A stretch of DNA of 64,000 nucleotides from Phormidium tenue FACHB-1050 (GCF_014696925.1 NZ_JACJQY010000012.1:1-64000), one strand, 5' to 3'; numbered from the stretch's first letter, positions 8,544 to 17,634 are shown. The notes: a model not told the origin generated them from the letters alone. Numbers and translations: made by a program.

Positions 8544-11036
8544 TTACAAAATGGTGAGTGGATCGACATCGATCGCTACTCGTACAGCTTTAGAGTTAAC
8601 CAACATTCGCAACTCTTCTAGACTTGGCACATTGGGTAAAACTTCAGGAGCAAATTTTAGTAAAATCTGCCAGCGATAACGATTAGCAACTTTAGCGATC
8701 GTGGCGGGAGTTGCCCCTAAAATATCCCAATCATTCTCTAATTGACGTAAATAATCCGCTAATTGATTCGCTGCTTTCTCAACGGTAGTGTCACTCTCAC
8801 TGCTGAGGTGAATTAGTACCATCTGTCCCATCGGTGGATAACGCAGAGCTTCACGCATTTCTAACTCAGTCTGCATAAATGCTTCCAGTTGATAGGTTTG
8901 TACCGCTTGGATGGCAGGATGTTCGGGGGTATAGGTTTGCATGATTACCTTGCCATCTTCATCGCCACGACCTGCACGACCCGCTACCTGTAGCAAAGTT
9001 TGCGCCGCTCTCTCCCCTGCGCGATAGTCTGAAAAGTTTAATAATCCATCCGCCGAAACTACGCCTACTAAAGTTACTTGCGGAATATCTAACCCCTTGG
9101 TTAACATCTGTGTCCCCACTAATAAATCTGCTTCTCCTGAACGGAACTGTTCGATTAATAAACGATGTTGATCCTTGTTGCGGGTGGTGTCACTATCAAA
9201 GCGAATCAAGCGGATATTGGGGAATAGCTTTGCGAGTTCCTGTTCCACTTTTTGTGTGCCACTGCCAAAATGCTTAAAATAAGGTGAGCCGCACTCTGGA
9301 CAAGATTTGGGCTGAATTAACGTGTAGTTGCAATAATGGCAGCGTAAATGCGCGGATTTTGGTTGATGGGCAGTAGGTGAAATCGGATCGTGATAGGAGA
9401 GCGAAACATCGCAGTGAGGACACTCGGCAACATAGCCACAGGATCGACAGGATACAAAAGTACTATATCCACGTCGATGGATGAAGAGAATTCCTTGCTG
9501 CTTGGCTTCGAGCATTTCGGAGATCGCACCTTGCAACTTCCGACTCAAAATCGAATAATTACCAGCTTTAAATTCATCACGCATATCGACAACCTCAATC
9601 GGAGGCATGTCTTTATTGCCAATACGATAGGGAAGTTCGAGATAGATTGATTTACCCTCTTGGTGATCATAGATTACTTCCGCCGAGGGTGTGGCTGAAC
9701 CAAGCACTAGAGGAATATTCTCTAACTGCGATCGCCATTCTGCGATCGTGCGTGCATGGTAACAGGGCTGGGGCTGATCTTGCTTGAAGCTATTGTCATG
9801 CTCCTCATCCATCACAATTAAGCCCAAATTCGATAGGGGTGCAAACACCGCCGATCGCGTACCGATGACAATTTGAGCTTCACCCGTGAGCATCAATCGC
9901 CATGTATCAAAGCGCTCGCCCTCTGATAACTGACTGTGATAAACATTCACTTTTGCATCCCCAAATCTGGCTCTAAAGCGATCGGTCAATTGTGGGGTTA
10001 AGCCAATTTCAGGAACCAGAACTAGCGCTGATTTTCCTGCTGCGAGTACGGCAGCGATCGCTTGTAGATATACTTCTGTTTTGCCTGAGCCTGTAACCCC
10101 ATGCAGGAGAAAATGAGGAGCGGTTTGGTCAGCGATCGCCTGCAAAATTTGTTGTAATGCGGACTCTTGATCGGGTGTGAGATCTTTGGGGCGATCGCGT
10201 TTGACTGTATGACTTTTTCCACCTAGTCGTAGCGACTCTTGTTTGGATATGGCAATATATCCTTTATTCGTAAGTGTTTGCAAAACTGAAGATGATGTCT
10301 TTGCAAGTTTAATTAATTGCGTTTTTAAACATTCCCCACCTTGATGCTGCAAAATCGCGAGAATCTCTGCTTGTCTGGTGGTGACTTCACTATCAGGTGC
10401 TTTCAGTAAAATAACAAGATCTTCATATTTAGGTTGCGGTCGATTTGGTAGTTCTAAAACCGTATCAATCCATTCTAGTTTTTGAAGTTCCTTTAAGCCT
10501 GAACTAGTATATCTACCAAGCTTTTGCTGAATATAACGACGACTAATTCCTTTGGGATTATGCCTATGCTCTTGTAAAAAGTCCCAAACCATTTGTGCTG
10601 CTTTTGGTAAAGCATGAGGATCTGGTTCCGCCAAAGGCGGAACCAGATCCTCATGCTTTACTTTAATTCGATAATGAGACTGATCCAGTAACTTAGGCGG
10701 CAGAGCAGTTTTTACAGTCTGCATCACAGGTGTACGATAATACTCTGCTGTGCGAATCAGCATCTCCCAATATGTCTTTGGGAAAATACCTGAGCTAACT
10801 ACAGCAATAACTGATTTAATTTCTGTCTCAGTATCTGTAATTTGAGAAGTATCAGAAATTTGTAAAGCGATCGCGCCTACTTGTCGATTACCTAATGGAA
10901 CACTGAGAATATCACCAATCTGAATGTCGAGATCATCAGGAATACGATAGGTCAGCAAATCATCAATACCAATGCAATCAACAATAACGTTGACATAGCG
11001 ATCGCAATTAATGCTCGTTAAATCAAATAGTTCCAT
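8544..11036 (-). CDS. priA: Primosomal protein N' (replication-restart helicase)
   Basis: 830 residues, a superfamily 2 helicase that reloads the replisome at stalled forks. Order: N-terminal 3'-DNA-binding domain, winged helix (about 145-210), Walker A GVTGSGKTEVY, DEEH box (VMDEEHDNSF), zinc-binding segment with four Cys pairs (CRSCG, CPHC, CHYC, CPECG), then helicase motifs V-VI (QVAGRAGRGDEDG) and the C-terminal domain. Between the 3'-binding and winged-helix domains, residues of the sequence VKHEDLVPPLAEPDPHALPK are encoded by a perfect DNA palindrome (see separate entry), probably an in-frame repeat insertion. The ATG at 11036 begins MELFDL. Confidence 0.96.
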   Translation of the reverse strand: MELFDLTSINCDRYVNVIVDCIGIDDLLTYRIPDDLDIQIGDILSVPLGNRQVGAIALQISDTSQITDTETEIKSVIAVVSSGIFPKTYWEMLIRTAEYYRTPVMQTVKTALPPKLLDQSHYRIKVKHEDLVPPLAEPDPHALPKAAQMVWDFLQEHRHNPKGISRRYIQQKLGRYTSSGLKELQKLEWIDTVLELPNRPQPKYEDLVILLKAPDSEVTTRQAEILAILQHQGGECLKTQLIKLAKTSSSVLQTLTNKGYIAISKQESLRLGGKSHTVKRDRPKDLTPDQESALQQILQAIADQTAPHFLLHGVTGSGKTEVYLQAIAAVLAAGKSALVLVPEIGLTPQLTDRFRARFGDAKVNVYHSQLSEGERFDTWRLMLTGEAQIVIGTRSAVFAPLSNLGLIVMDEEHDNSFKQDQPQPCYHARTIAEWRSQLENIPLVLGSATPSAEVIYDHQEGKSIYLELPYRIGNKDMPPIEVVDMRDEFKAGNYSILSRKLQGAISEMLEAKQQGILFIHRRGYSTFVSCRSCGYVAECPHCDVSLSYHDPISPTAHQPKSAHLRCHYCNYTLIQPKSCPECGSPYFKHFGSGTQKVEQELAKLFPNIRLIRFDSDTTRNKDQHRLLIEQFRSGEADLLVGTQMLTKGLDIPQVTLVGVVSADGLLNFSDYRAGERAAQTLLQVAGRAGRGDEDGKVIMQTYTPEHPAIQAVQTYQLEAFMQTELEMREALRYPPMGQMVLIHLSSESDTTVEKAANQLADYLRQLENDWDILGATPATIAKVANRYRWQILLKFAPEVLPNVPSLEELRMLVNSKAVRVAIDVDPLTIL
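10607..10661. repeat. Perfect palindrome inside priA coding sequence
   Basis: 26-base arms (GTAAAGCATGAGGATCTGG then TTCCGCC, and the exact complement) around an AAA loop. It is of the intergenic hairpin type but lies in frame within priA, at an interdomain linker. Confidence 0.9.
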
Positions 11037-11081
11037 ATTCTCAACAATTTACCCAAGGGTAAGGCGATATTATATTATTCC

Positions 11082-11897
11082 TTAATTGGTATTAAAAGGC
11101 TTGACGATCACTTGAGCCATTGGCAAGAGTTGAGAATGGCTAACTACTAAAGTGGGAAAATTACGGCTACTGTAATCTTTTCCTAGTTCTAATGGAAAAA
11201 TGTTCTGGGAAGCTTCTAAGGGAACCCAAATTGCACCGATCGCTTTTAGGATTACCCACACAGCCGCAATATCCCAAATCTTGGGAGTTGCTTCTACAGC
11301 TCCAATCGTGGAACCGATCGCCACGGTCAAAATGTTATAACTTGCCACACCCAACATTCGCAGTTTAAAAGGAAACTTCGATCTGCCCATTTTTTCGAGG
11401 CTGCGGGAACAGGCGCTAAAGAAGTAATTACCAAGCGCATCAGGATTAGGTGCAACTTCAGGCAAATGAATCAGTATGTCGTTAAAAAATGCTGCTGAGC
11501 CATGCTCATCAGACCAACCATAAATATTTTGACGCAATGGTGGTATTGCAACATAACCAAAAACGGGTGTGCCGTGATGCAATAGTCCTAAGGATATGCC
11601 CCAAATAGGAATGCCCCTTGCAAAATTGGTTGTGCCATCAAGGGGATCAACCACCCACGACCATTCTTGATTTCCTAAAGTCTGGGTTGATTCTTCAGTC
11701 AAAACCCCATATTCAGGAAACTCTTTTTCGAGTGCTGCTTTGATATAGGCATCCGCCCAGCGATCGCTTTTAGTAACGAGGCTACCGTCATCTTTGGCGA
11801 TCGCCACTCGCGCCTGTTCAAAATCAGCAAGTAGGCGATCACCTACCTGCTTAGTTAACTCTTGGATAAAAGGAAGAATTGCTGGCAAATTATTCAT
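11082..11897 (-). CDS. Inositol monophosphatase family protein
   Basis: 271 residues with the three metal-site motifs of Li+-sensitive Mg2+ phosphatases: LTEEST (motif around E73), VVDPLDGTTNFARG (catalytic DPLDGT), and WDIAAVWVILKAIGA (WDxAA). Family members hydrolyse inositol monophosphate, 3'-phosphoadenosine 5'-phosphate or fructose-1,6-bisphosphate; the substrate cannot be decided from motifs. Length is normal. The gene ends 45 bases from the priA start on the same strand and may share its transcript. The start MNNLPAILPF at 11897 is plausible. Confidence 0.92.
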   Translation of the reverse strand: MNNLPAILPFIQELTKQVGDRLLADFEQARVAIAKDDGSLVTKSDRWADAYIKAALEKEFPEYGVLTEESTQTLGNQEWSWVVDPLDGTTNFARGIPIWGISLGLLHHGTPVFGYVAIPPLRQNIYGWSDEHGSAAFFNDILIHLPEVAPNPDALGNYFFSACSRSLEKMGRSKFPFKLRMLGVASYNILTVAIGSTIGAVEATPKIWDIAAVWVILKAIGAIWVPLEASQNIFPLELGKDYSSRNFPTLVVSHSQLLPMAQVIVKPFNTN

Positions 11898-11992
11898 AGG
11901 TTGTTAGCATAATGCACAGTCGGCGCGAAACGCCCCTCTAATTGTGCGATAAAATGCAATCATGTTAGGACGTATGAGGATTCTTTAGACCT

Positions 11993-12790
11993 ATGAACTT
12001 GAGCCTGAACCTGAGTCTAAGTTTAGGTCGCGTTTGGGCGATCGCCACCAATGTATTTCGCGAAACTGTGCGCGAACAGGTGCTGTATCTATCTTTGCTG
12101 TATACCGTAATTGTGGTGTCAGCAATGCTAATGTTGCCAGAATTTTCCTATGACTCATCGGCAAAGATGATTGTCGATGTGGGTATTGCGGCGATCGAAG
12201 TGGTGAGTTTAATTGTGGCGGTGTTGGTTGGCACAAATCTGATTAATAAGGAAATCGACAAACGTACAATTTTTATTTTGATTGCTAAGCCAATGCATCG
12301 GGCTGAATTTGTATTAGGCAAACATCTCGGTTTAACTGCTGTGGTCGGAGCCTTGGTGTCGATTATGACGGTAATTTTTATTGCCTTGATGGCGATTAAA
12401 AATATTCCGATCCCGATTCCTGCGATTCTCACGGCTAACTTTTTTATCTTTTGGCAAATCATGCTGCTAGGCGCGATCGCCATTTTATTTGGTTCCTTTT
12501 CAGGTTCGCTAATTGCCTCTTTACTAACTCTTGCGGCTTATTTAATTGGTAACTTTAGCCGCGATTTATTGTTATTGGGTGAAATTTCTAAAAATCCAAG
12601 TTTGCAAGCTGTAACGCGCACTTTGTATATGATTCTTCCCGATTTGTCGCGTGCTAATCTTAAAAATGAAGCAGTTTATAATATTTTGCCAAGCCTGCCA
12701 GATATGTTTAGCAATGGCGTTTATATCTTGAGCTATGCGCTGTTGACTTTGGCGATCGCTATTCTCATTTTCGCTCGTCGCCAGTTTTAA
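11993..12790 (+). CDS. ABC-2 type transporter permease
   Basis: 265 residues with six hydrophobic segments (for example VLYLSLLYTVIVVSAMLML, AAIEVVSLIVAVLVGTNLI, IMLLGAIAILFGSFSGSLIA, and a C-terminal ILSYALLTLAIAILIFARR). The LVGTNLINKEIDKRTIFILIAKP segment after the second helix is typical of ABC-2 permeases such as NosY-type exporters. No ATPase gene is adjacent, so the partner is elsewhere. It is divergent from the inositol phosphatase gene. The start at 11993 follows CCT directly, without a clear Shine-Dalgarno sequence. Substrate unknown. Confidence 0.88.
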   Translation: MNLSLNLSLSLGRVWAIATNVFRETVREQVLYLSLLYTVIVVSAMLMLPEFSYDSSAKMIVDVGIAAIEVVSLIVAVLVGTNLINKEIDKRTIFILIAKPMHRAEFVLGKHLGLTAVVGALVSIMTVIFIALMAIKNIPIPIPAILTANFFIFWQIMLLGAIAILFGSFSGSLIASLLTLAAYLIGNFSRDLLLLGEISKNPSLQAVTRTLYMILPDLSRANLKNEAVYNILPSLPDMFSNGVYILSYALLTLAIAILIFARRQF

Positions 12791-12797
12791 ATGAATC

Positions 12798-12865
12798 ACC
12801 CCGCCGCAAGCGGACGGGGTATCAAATTCTTTTTTACTAGAATATACTCACACCGCAGAGCGGTG
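12798..12865. repeat. Paired small GC hairpins (REP / IS200-end-like)
   Basis: ACCCCGCCGCAAGCGGACGG..GGT (12798-12820) and CACCGCAGAGCGGTG followed by GGGGTAT (12851-12865), about 30 bases apart and separated by an AT-rich stretch with T6. Foldback ends of this CCCCGC-N-GCGGGGTA type resemble termini of IS200/IS605-like elements; no tnpA or tnpB lies between them. Confidence 0.6.
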
Positions 12866-12936
12866 GGGTATTTACCCTCTTAGTTGAATAAACATAAAAA
12901 AGGGAATGCATCAATAGCTGGGCGCAATTAAATAAC

Positions 12937-13116
12937 AAACCCCAAACCCTGTGGCGCACGCGCAACGTGCGCCACAGGGTTTGGGGTTTAAAAACACAAA
13001 ATGGCTACGCCATTTTGTGTTTTGTTATTAATTATGCTTAGCTACTTAGCAATCCTCAATGAATCGGGAAGTGCTAAGGCTCATACAGTCAAGGGGTTTA
13101 AGCCCCTTGACTGTAT
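12937..13116. repeat. Three consecutive hairpins between convergent genes
   Basis: 12937-12989: perfect 24-base arms AAACCCCAAACCCTGTGGCG.., loop CGCAA. 12991-13023: perfect 15-base arms AAAACACAAAATGGC around TAC. 13083-13116: ATACAGTCAAGGGG arms. They fill the 349-base spacer between the ABC permease and the 75-aa protein gene and could terminate both. Confidence 0.85.
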
Positions 13117-13139
13117 GGCAAATGATTTAGGAAGGCTAT

Positions 13140-13367
13140 TTATCCTAATCTTTGAAAATCTTCAATTTCTATAACTTCGCCGATCGCTGCCATTGTAAAT
13201 ACATCATCTCGGACTTTAGCGGTAACCTTTACTTTCAATCCCTCTTGCAAAATCGCTTCGGGGGCTGGTTGCCAAATCTCATACTGCTCATCAGTGTCAG
13301 TTACGATCACCCAAGTTCCTGTACCAATATCGATATATTCTACGGTTCCGATAATCTGGATATTCAT
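13140..13367 (-). CDS. Small conserved beta-rich protein (75 aa)
   Basis: Taken from the ATG at 13367 (MNIQIIGTVEYIDIGTGTWV), preceded by AGAGAA at suitable spacing. A longer frame from 13397 would begin inside a hairpin and is less likely. The short alternating strands (GTVEYID, WVIVTDTDEQYEIWQ, VKVTAKVRDD) suggest a small OB-like barrel, known to me as a conserved cyanobacterial hypothetical. It lies downstream of the subtilase gene on the same strand, separated by a terminator-like hairpin. Function unknown. Confidence 0.7.
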   Translation of the reverse strand: MNIQIIGTVEYIDIGTGTWVIVTDTDEQYEIWQPAPEAILQEGLKVKVTAKVRDDVFTMAAIGEVIEIEDFQRLG

Positions 13368-13396
13368 ATATTCTCTGTAGTAATTTCCCAAAGCCA

Positions 13397-13438
13397 AAAC
13401 CTAAAGTGGGGGAGGCTTAGCCCCCCCACTTTAGGTTT
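13397..13438 (-). terminator. Hairpin overlapping the subtilase stop codon
   Basis: 16-base arms AAACCTAAAGTGGGGG with complement CCCCCACTTTAGGTTT. The subtilase TAA at 13437-13439 falls at its edge, so it probably ends that message. Confidence 0.75.
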
Positions 13439-15257
13439 ATATGCTAGAAGTTTCTGATTTAATCGATAGATAGGCAAACCCAAAACAAAGTAGTGAGTTG
13501 ACACTGAGAAAAGCGATCGCAGGCAGTCCATCACCAATCCACATCATCTGTGGTGCAAGCACTGCACTGGTTGCTAAGCAAGCAGAAGTACCGATCGCTG
13601 AACCGATCGCAAACCATTTCCATTGGGGATGTCCGAGCAGAATCAGTAATAGACCAAGTGGCAGTAATACACTTGCCGTAATCGGATTAAGCGCATTGGT
13701 ATTAGAAAAAGCATTTCCTAACTCAGGTAAAGAACTACCTGCTATACGGAAAGGAAGTTGGGTAATGTCAAATAAATAGAAGCCACGTAAAAAGAATAGC
13801 CCTGCGCCACCAAAGAAGACTCCATTGGAAAATGACCAATTCCAACGGAAAGGGAACCATCGATTAAGTAGCCACGCTAATAGATAGGAGCCAATCACCA
13901 TAATTAGTTTAGGAATTAAAGCGATCGCCCCGCCATCAATCCAAAAACGCGGACTCAAGTATCCATTGTCTCGCGCCCATCGTAAGAAATCAGGAATTCC
14001 TAATTGTCCCTGAGAAGCGATATTTACTGCGGATGCCGCATTCAAATGCCCTGCACCGTAATAGTTCAAAGTATCATCAGTGACTTTACGGGAAGACTGT
14101 TTGAGAACTTGCAAAACCTTTTCAGGATCTTTCACCCCTGATGCTTCAATCAGAGCCACGACTCCAGACACATGAGGGGCTGCCATGCTAGTTCCTTGGA
14201 AAGAACTAAATACAGATTGCTTAGTTCTAGGATCAATCGTATTTTGCAAAATACCGCCCGATGTATCACCCTTTTCGCCGTTTTTCCCCCTTGCGATCGC
14301 ACCTCCTGGAGCCGCTACATCGATACCTGCACCATAGTTAGAATAGGGAGCTTTTTCACCAGTAGAACCTGTGGCGGATACCGCAATTACCTTAGGATAG
14401 CGAGCTGGGTAAAAAGCAGCATTGCGATTGGAGTTTCCCGCCGCCGCGACGATAACCACACCTTTTTTGTAGGCATAGTCGATCGCTTCTTGCATGAGCT
14501 TGCTTTCGCCACCACCGCCAAGACTCATATTGATCACATTTGCGCCATTGTCTGCGGCAAAGATAATCGCTTCAGCAATATCCGAAATTGTGCCGCCCCC
14601 TGACGCTGACAGCACTTTGAGGGGCATGATGCTAGCTTCGTAGGCAATGCCAGCTACACCAAAATTATTATTTGTCGATTGGGCGATCGTTCCCGCAACG
14701 TGGGTTCCATGTCCGTTATCATCACTAGCATCTTCGCGATCGTTTACAAAGTCATAGCCCTTGACAAAATTAGTGTTTTTGAGATCATCGACTTTGCTCA
14801 CACCTGTATCAATGACAGCAACTGTGATACCTTTGCCCTTGGTCTTTTGCCAAGCCTTTTCCACTTCGATCGCTTTTAAGTTCCATTGATCCTTGTACAT
14901 CGGATCATTGGGAGTTGTGCCACCACCAATAAAGTCCATCGAATAAACGTAATTAGCTTCGACGTACTCAGTCAAGCTACGAAGTTCTTCTGACTGTTTG
15001 AGCTTGTCGAGGACTTGAGCATCGCCTTTAACGATGTAAAGACGACTGGACTTGGAGAAGGGACTATTGAATTTTGGCTCAATTCCATATTTTGAGGCGA
15101 TCGCCTTCAGTTCGAGATCTACTTGTTCCGATGACAAGTCATTGCGAAAATTCAATACCATCGAGTCATATTTGCCTTGGACTGCTAAACCTTGATAGGT
15201 CGAGAGCGCCCAAAATAAGCCTGCAAAGAACAAGCATGTGAGCAGAAATTTTTTCAT
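13437..15257 (-). CDS. Subtilisin-like S8 serine protease with C-terminal membrane domain
   Basis: 606 residues. An N-terminal signal or anchor (KKFLLTCLFFAGLFWAL) is followed by an I9-like propeptide to about residue 110. The catalytic domain shows all three triad residues: D150 in AVIDTGV, H183 in NGHGTHVAG, S357 in GTSMAAPHV. N274 of AAAGNS is the oxyanion residue. From about residue 435 the protein has four or more hydrophobic segments, so it is probably anchored in the cytoplasmic or thylakoid membrane with the protease outside. Few subtilases have such a polytopic tail; it may place the enzyme for local turnover. The ATG at 15257 opens MKKFLL. Confidence 0.94.
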   Translation of the reverse strand: MKKFLLTCLFFAGLFWALSTYQGLAVQGKYDSMVLNFRNDLSSEQVDLELKAIASKYGIEPKFNSPFSKSSRLYIVKGDAQVLDKLKQSEELRSLTEYVEANYVYSMDFIGGGTTPNDPMYKDQWNLKAIEVEKAWQKTKGKGITVAVIDTGVSKVDDLKNTNFVKGYDFVNDREDASDDNGHGTHVAGTIAQSTNNNFGVAGIAYEASIMPLKVLSASGGGTISDIAEAIIFAADNGANVINMSLGGGGESKLMQEAIDYAYKKGVVIVAAAGNSNRNAAFYPARYPKVIAVSATGSTGEKAPYSNYGAGIDVAAPGGAIARGKNGEKGDTSGGILQNTIDPRTKQSVFSSFQGTSMAAPHVSGVVALIEASGVKDPEKVLQVLKQSSRKVTDDTLNYYGAGHLNAASAVNIASQGQLGIPDFLRWARDNGYLSPRFWIDGGAIALIPKLIMVIGSYLLAWLLNRWFPFRWNWSFSNGVFFGGAGLFFLRGFYLFDITQLPFRIAGSSLPELGNAFSNTNALNPITASVLLPLGLLLILLGHPQWKWFAIGSAIGTSACLATSAVLAPQMMWIGDGLPAIAFLSVNSLLCFGFAYLSIKSETSSI

Positions 15258-15298
15258 AATCCTAAGCCATTAATCTCCAGTCCTCGATAGCTTTTCAG

Positions 15299-15339
15299 AT
15301 ATCAGGACAGGTGACGCTTCGCGTCGCCTGTCCTGATAT
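15299..15339 (-). terminator. Hairpin after the DUF2256 gene
   Basis: 19-base arms ATATCAGGACAGGTGACGC with one mismatch around TTC, six bases from the DUF2256 stop. Confidence 0.75.
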
Positions 15340-15344
15340 TTATT

Positions 15345-15494
15345 TTAACTATTCCCTTTTTGCTTACGACAGCGATCGCTACAATATTTAACCTCATCCC
15401 AGCATCTCTCCCATTTTTTGCGCCATGTAAAGGGCTTGCCGCAAACTACACAGTCTTTGCTAGGTAAAAAAGATTTATTGCCTTTATGAGCCAT
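15345..15494 (-). CDS. DUF2256 zinc-ribbon-like protein (49 aa)
   Basis: A 49-residue protein beginning [20 protein letters not shown], with a second half containing [20 protein letters not shown] and then CR. The pattern C15-x2-C18 ... FTWRKKWE-x-CW-x-x-VKYCS-x-RC is the hallmark of DUF2256: two Cys pairs likely bind one zinc, with a conserved Trp-rich centre. Length is normal for the family. The biochemical function is unknown. It lies upstream of the subtilase gene on the same strand, separated by a hairpin. Confidence 0.92.
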   Translation of the reverse strand: MAHKGNKSFLPSKDCVVCGKPFTWRKKWERCWDEVKYCSDRCRKQKGNS

Positions 15495-15604
15495 ATTAGT
15501 GAAAATTTTTATGGGTGTTAGTCTTGACTTGATTCAATTAGTTCACTTCAGAGAGGGAGAGTTACTATACTAGAAAATATTCTATCAGCCGAGGATAGCC
15601 AGTC

Positions 15605-16207
15605 ATGATTGCGATCACCGCCCCCACAATATCAAAAACTCCAACTAAGCACCGCTTCACCGTTGAGCAATATTACAAAATGGCTGAAGTTGGTATTTTA
15701 GACGTGGAGCAAAGAACAGAGTTAATTGAAGGAGAAGTAATCGAAATGTCCCCGATTGGAGCAAAACATGCTGCTTGTTTATCAAAACTGGCTGATGTAC
15801 TACGTGATCGCACCCGAAATAAAGCTTTAGTCAGACAACAAAATCCCATTCATATGGGCGATCGCTCTGAGCCACAACCAGATATTGCCGTGGTTAAAGA
15901 ACGCCAAAATTATTATTTAGAAAGTCATCCCATACCCACAGAAATATTTCTGTTGATTGAAGTAGCGGATTCAACCCTAAAGTATGATCGTGATGTTAAA
16001 GTTCCTCTTTATGCTAAAGCTGGTATCCCTGAACTGTGGATTGCTAATTTGGAAGCACAAGTTTTTGAGATCTATCGACAACCAAGTGAAACTGGATATC
16101 AGCATGTACAAATTTATGGCAAAGGTGAAGTAATTAACTTGCTAATGTTGCCTGATGTGGCGATCTCTATTGACGAAATCATGAATTTTGACTTTGAATT
16201 AGGGTAA
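15605..16207 (+). CDS. Uma2 family (DUF820) endonuclease-like protein
   Basis: 200 residues in the cyanobacterial Uma2 fold (restriction-like PD-(D/E)xK). Landmarks: the N-terminal RFTVEQYYKMAEVGIL, GEVIEMSPIGAKHA, then the active-site core QPDIAVV (Asp) and LIEVADSTLKYD (Glu), and KAGIPELWI. The usual Lys after the Glu is not in the E-x-K position, as is common in Uma2. These proteins occur in many copies in cyanobacteria and nuclease activity is rarely demonstrated. Its 3' end overlaps the convergent xseB by 29 bases. The ATG at 15605 follows the hexamer CAGTC. Confidence 0.88.
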   Translation: MIAITAPTISKTPTKHRFTVEQYYKMAEVGILDVEQRTELIEGEVIEMSPIGAKHAACLSKLADVLRDRTRNKALVRQQNPIHMGDRSEPQPDIAVVKERQNYYLESHPIPTEIFLLIEVADSTLKYDRDVKVPLYAKAGIPELWIANLEAQVFEIYRQPSETGYQHVQIYGKGEVINLLMLPDVAISIDEIMNFDFELG

Positions 16208-16400
16208 CTTTCTGTTCCGCTTTTTCCAGATATTCACGGCAATATTGCGATCGCTTCATGCCTTCTTCATAGAGCGCAAGCATCTCATCTAGAGCAGTTT
16301 CCCCATCATCGAGAATTTCCACAATTTCTTCGAGTCGCTGCATCTGTTCTTCAAAGGTTAGATCTGGTAGTTTCTTTGGCGATTTATTCTGGTCGGTCAT
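16179..16400 (-). CDS. xseB: Exodeoxyribonuclease VII small subunit
   Basis: 73 residues with the family core LTFEEQMQRLEEIVEILDDG and ALYEEGMKRSQYCREYLEKA, two helices forming the coiled hairpin that binds XseA. It begins 17 bases inside the 3' end of xseA, so the two are translationally coupled and made at matched levels. Exo VII degrades single-stranded DNA from both ends. Its C-terminal codons overlap the convergent Uma2 gene, which limits mutation of both. Confidence 0.94.
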   Translation of the reverse strand: MTDQNKSPKKLPDLTFEEQMQRLEEIVEILDDGETALDEMLALYEEGMKRSQYCREYLEKAEQKVTLIQSQNS

Positions 16401-17598
16401 ATACTTTATCGATTACTTGTTCAATCTTGGCTTGGGCAATTTCCGAGCGCCGCACAATTTCCACTTTATCAAATTCAGTGAGTGAATCCTCATTGCTAAG
16501 CAAGCGATCACCTGATCGCAACAAAGCAAAACCACGCTGTAATGGTGATAGTGGATGTAGCGATCGCAGATGGGCGGTGATGCTTTCAAGTTTATTGGTG
16601 GATTGGCGCAAGTGACGAAGGAGAGACTTTTGCATGGTTTGATCAGCTTCGTCTAATTGTTGAGCGCGATCATGCAGGCGATCGCCAAAATTTTGAAAGG
16701 CATAGCTATTGATGAGTGCATTCAACCGTTGATCATAATTCTGCATTTCTAATTGAACAACGCGATTTAAGCGATTTTCCCAAGCGGTAATCTGTTGCCA
16801 TAGGGTTTCGCGATCGCATTGCGTTACTAGTTCCGCCGCCGCCGTTGGTGTAGCAGCCCGTAAATCCGCCACAAAATCCGCGATCGTAAAGTCGGTTTCA
16901 TGTCCAACCGCAGAAATGACGGGAATCCGCGAATGATAAATTGCTTCCGCAACTTGCCCTGTATTAAACGCCCAGAGATCCTCAATCGAGCCGCCACCAC
17001 GACCAACTATCAACACATCCGCTTCGGTATTTTGCAAAGCCGCGATCGCCGCTGCAATTTCTTCAGGAGCCGTCTCACCTTGCACTGTGGCAGGACATAA
17101 ATAAACCTCGCAATGGGGCGATCGCCGCTTTAGCGTACTGAGGATATCTTGAATCACGGCTCCTGTCGGTGACGTGACCACCCCAATTTTCAAAGGAAAA
17201 GCAGGAATCTCTCGCTTACGTTCTGGATCAAAATATCCGCGTTCCGCTAGATCTTCCTTCATCGCCGCAAAGGCTAGATATAAATCACCTTGTCCTGCGG
17301 CAGTCACGCGATCGCAATCAATCTGATATTTGCCACGGGTTGCATAAACCGTTAGCCGACCTTGGACAACGACTTGCATTCCACTCTTAGGACGAAAGGC
17401 TATGGCACGGCTAGCCCACATCACACAATCGATCTGGGCTGACTCATCTTTGATCGTAAAATATCGATGTCCAGAGGCTGCGGTTGTGAAACCAGAAATT
17501 TCCCCCGTCACGCGCACAATTCCTATTTCATCCCGCAACAAAAGCGTAATTGCTTGCGTCAAATTTGATACAGTTATTGCATTTTTAGAACCGTTCAT
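16384..17598 (-). CDS. xseA: Exodeoxyribonuclease VII large subunit
   Basis: 404 residues. An OB-fold domain (IGIVRVTGEISGFTTAASGH, about 20-105) is followed by the catalytic domain with GVVTSPTGAVIQDI, VGRGGGSIEDLWAFN, and SAVGHETDFTIADFVADLRA (conserved H and D residues), then a long coiled-coil C-terminus that contacts XseB. Length and order are normal. It is encoded upstream of and overlapping xseB. The ATG at 17598 begins MNGSKNAI. Confidence 0.96.
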   Translation of the reverse strand: MNGSKNAITVSNLTQAITLLLRDEIGIVRVTGEISGFTTAASGHRYFTIKDESAQIDCVMWASRAIAFRPKSGMQVVVQGRLTVYATRGKYQIDCDRVTAAGQGDLYLAFAAMKEDLAERGYFDPERKREIPAFPLKIGVVTSPTGAVIQDILSTLKRRSPHCEVYLCPATVQGETAPEEIAAAIAALQNTEADVLIVGRGGGSIEDLWAFNTGQVAEAIYHSRIPVISAVGHETDFTIADFVADLRAATPTAAAELVTQCDRETLWQQITAWENRLNRVVQLEMQNYDQRLNALINSYAFQNFGDRLHDRAQQLDEADQTMQKSLLRHLRQSTNKLESITAHLRSLHPLSPLQRGFALLRSGDRLLSNEDSLTEFDKVEIVRRSEIAQAKIEQVIDKVYDRPE

Positions 17599-17634
17599 AC
17601 AACCTACTGACCATGGGACATTCTGCTAAATAAT

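Noticed and set aside
14172-14603. 143-aa plus-strand frame opposite the subtilase catalytic domain
   Set aside because: The subtilase frame has all triad residues; this is a shadow.
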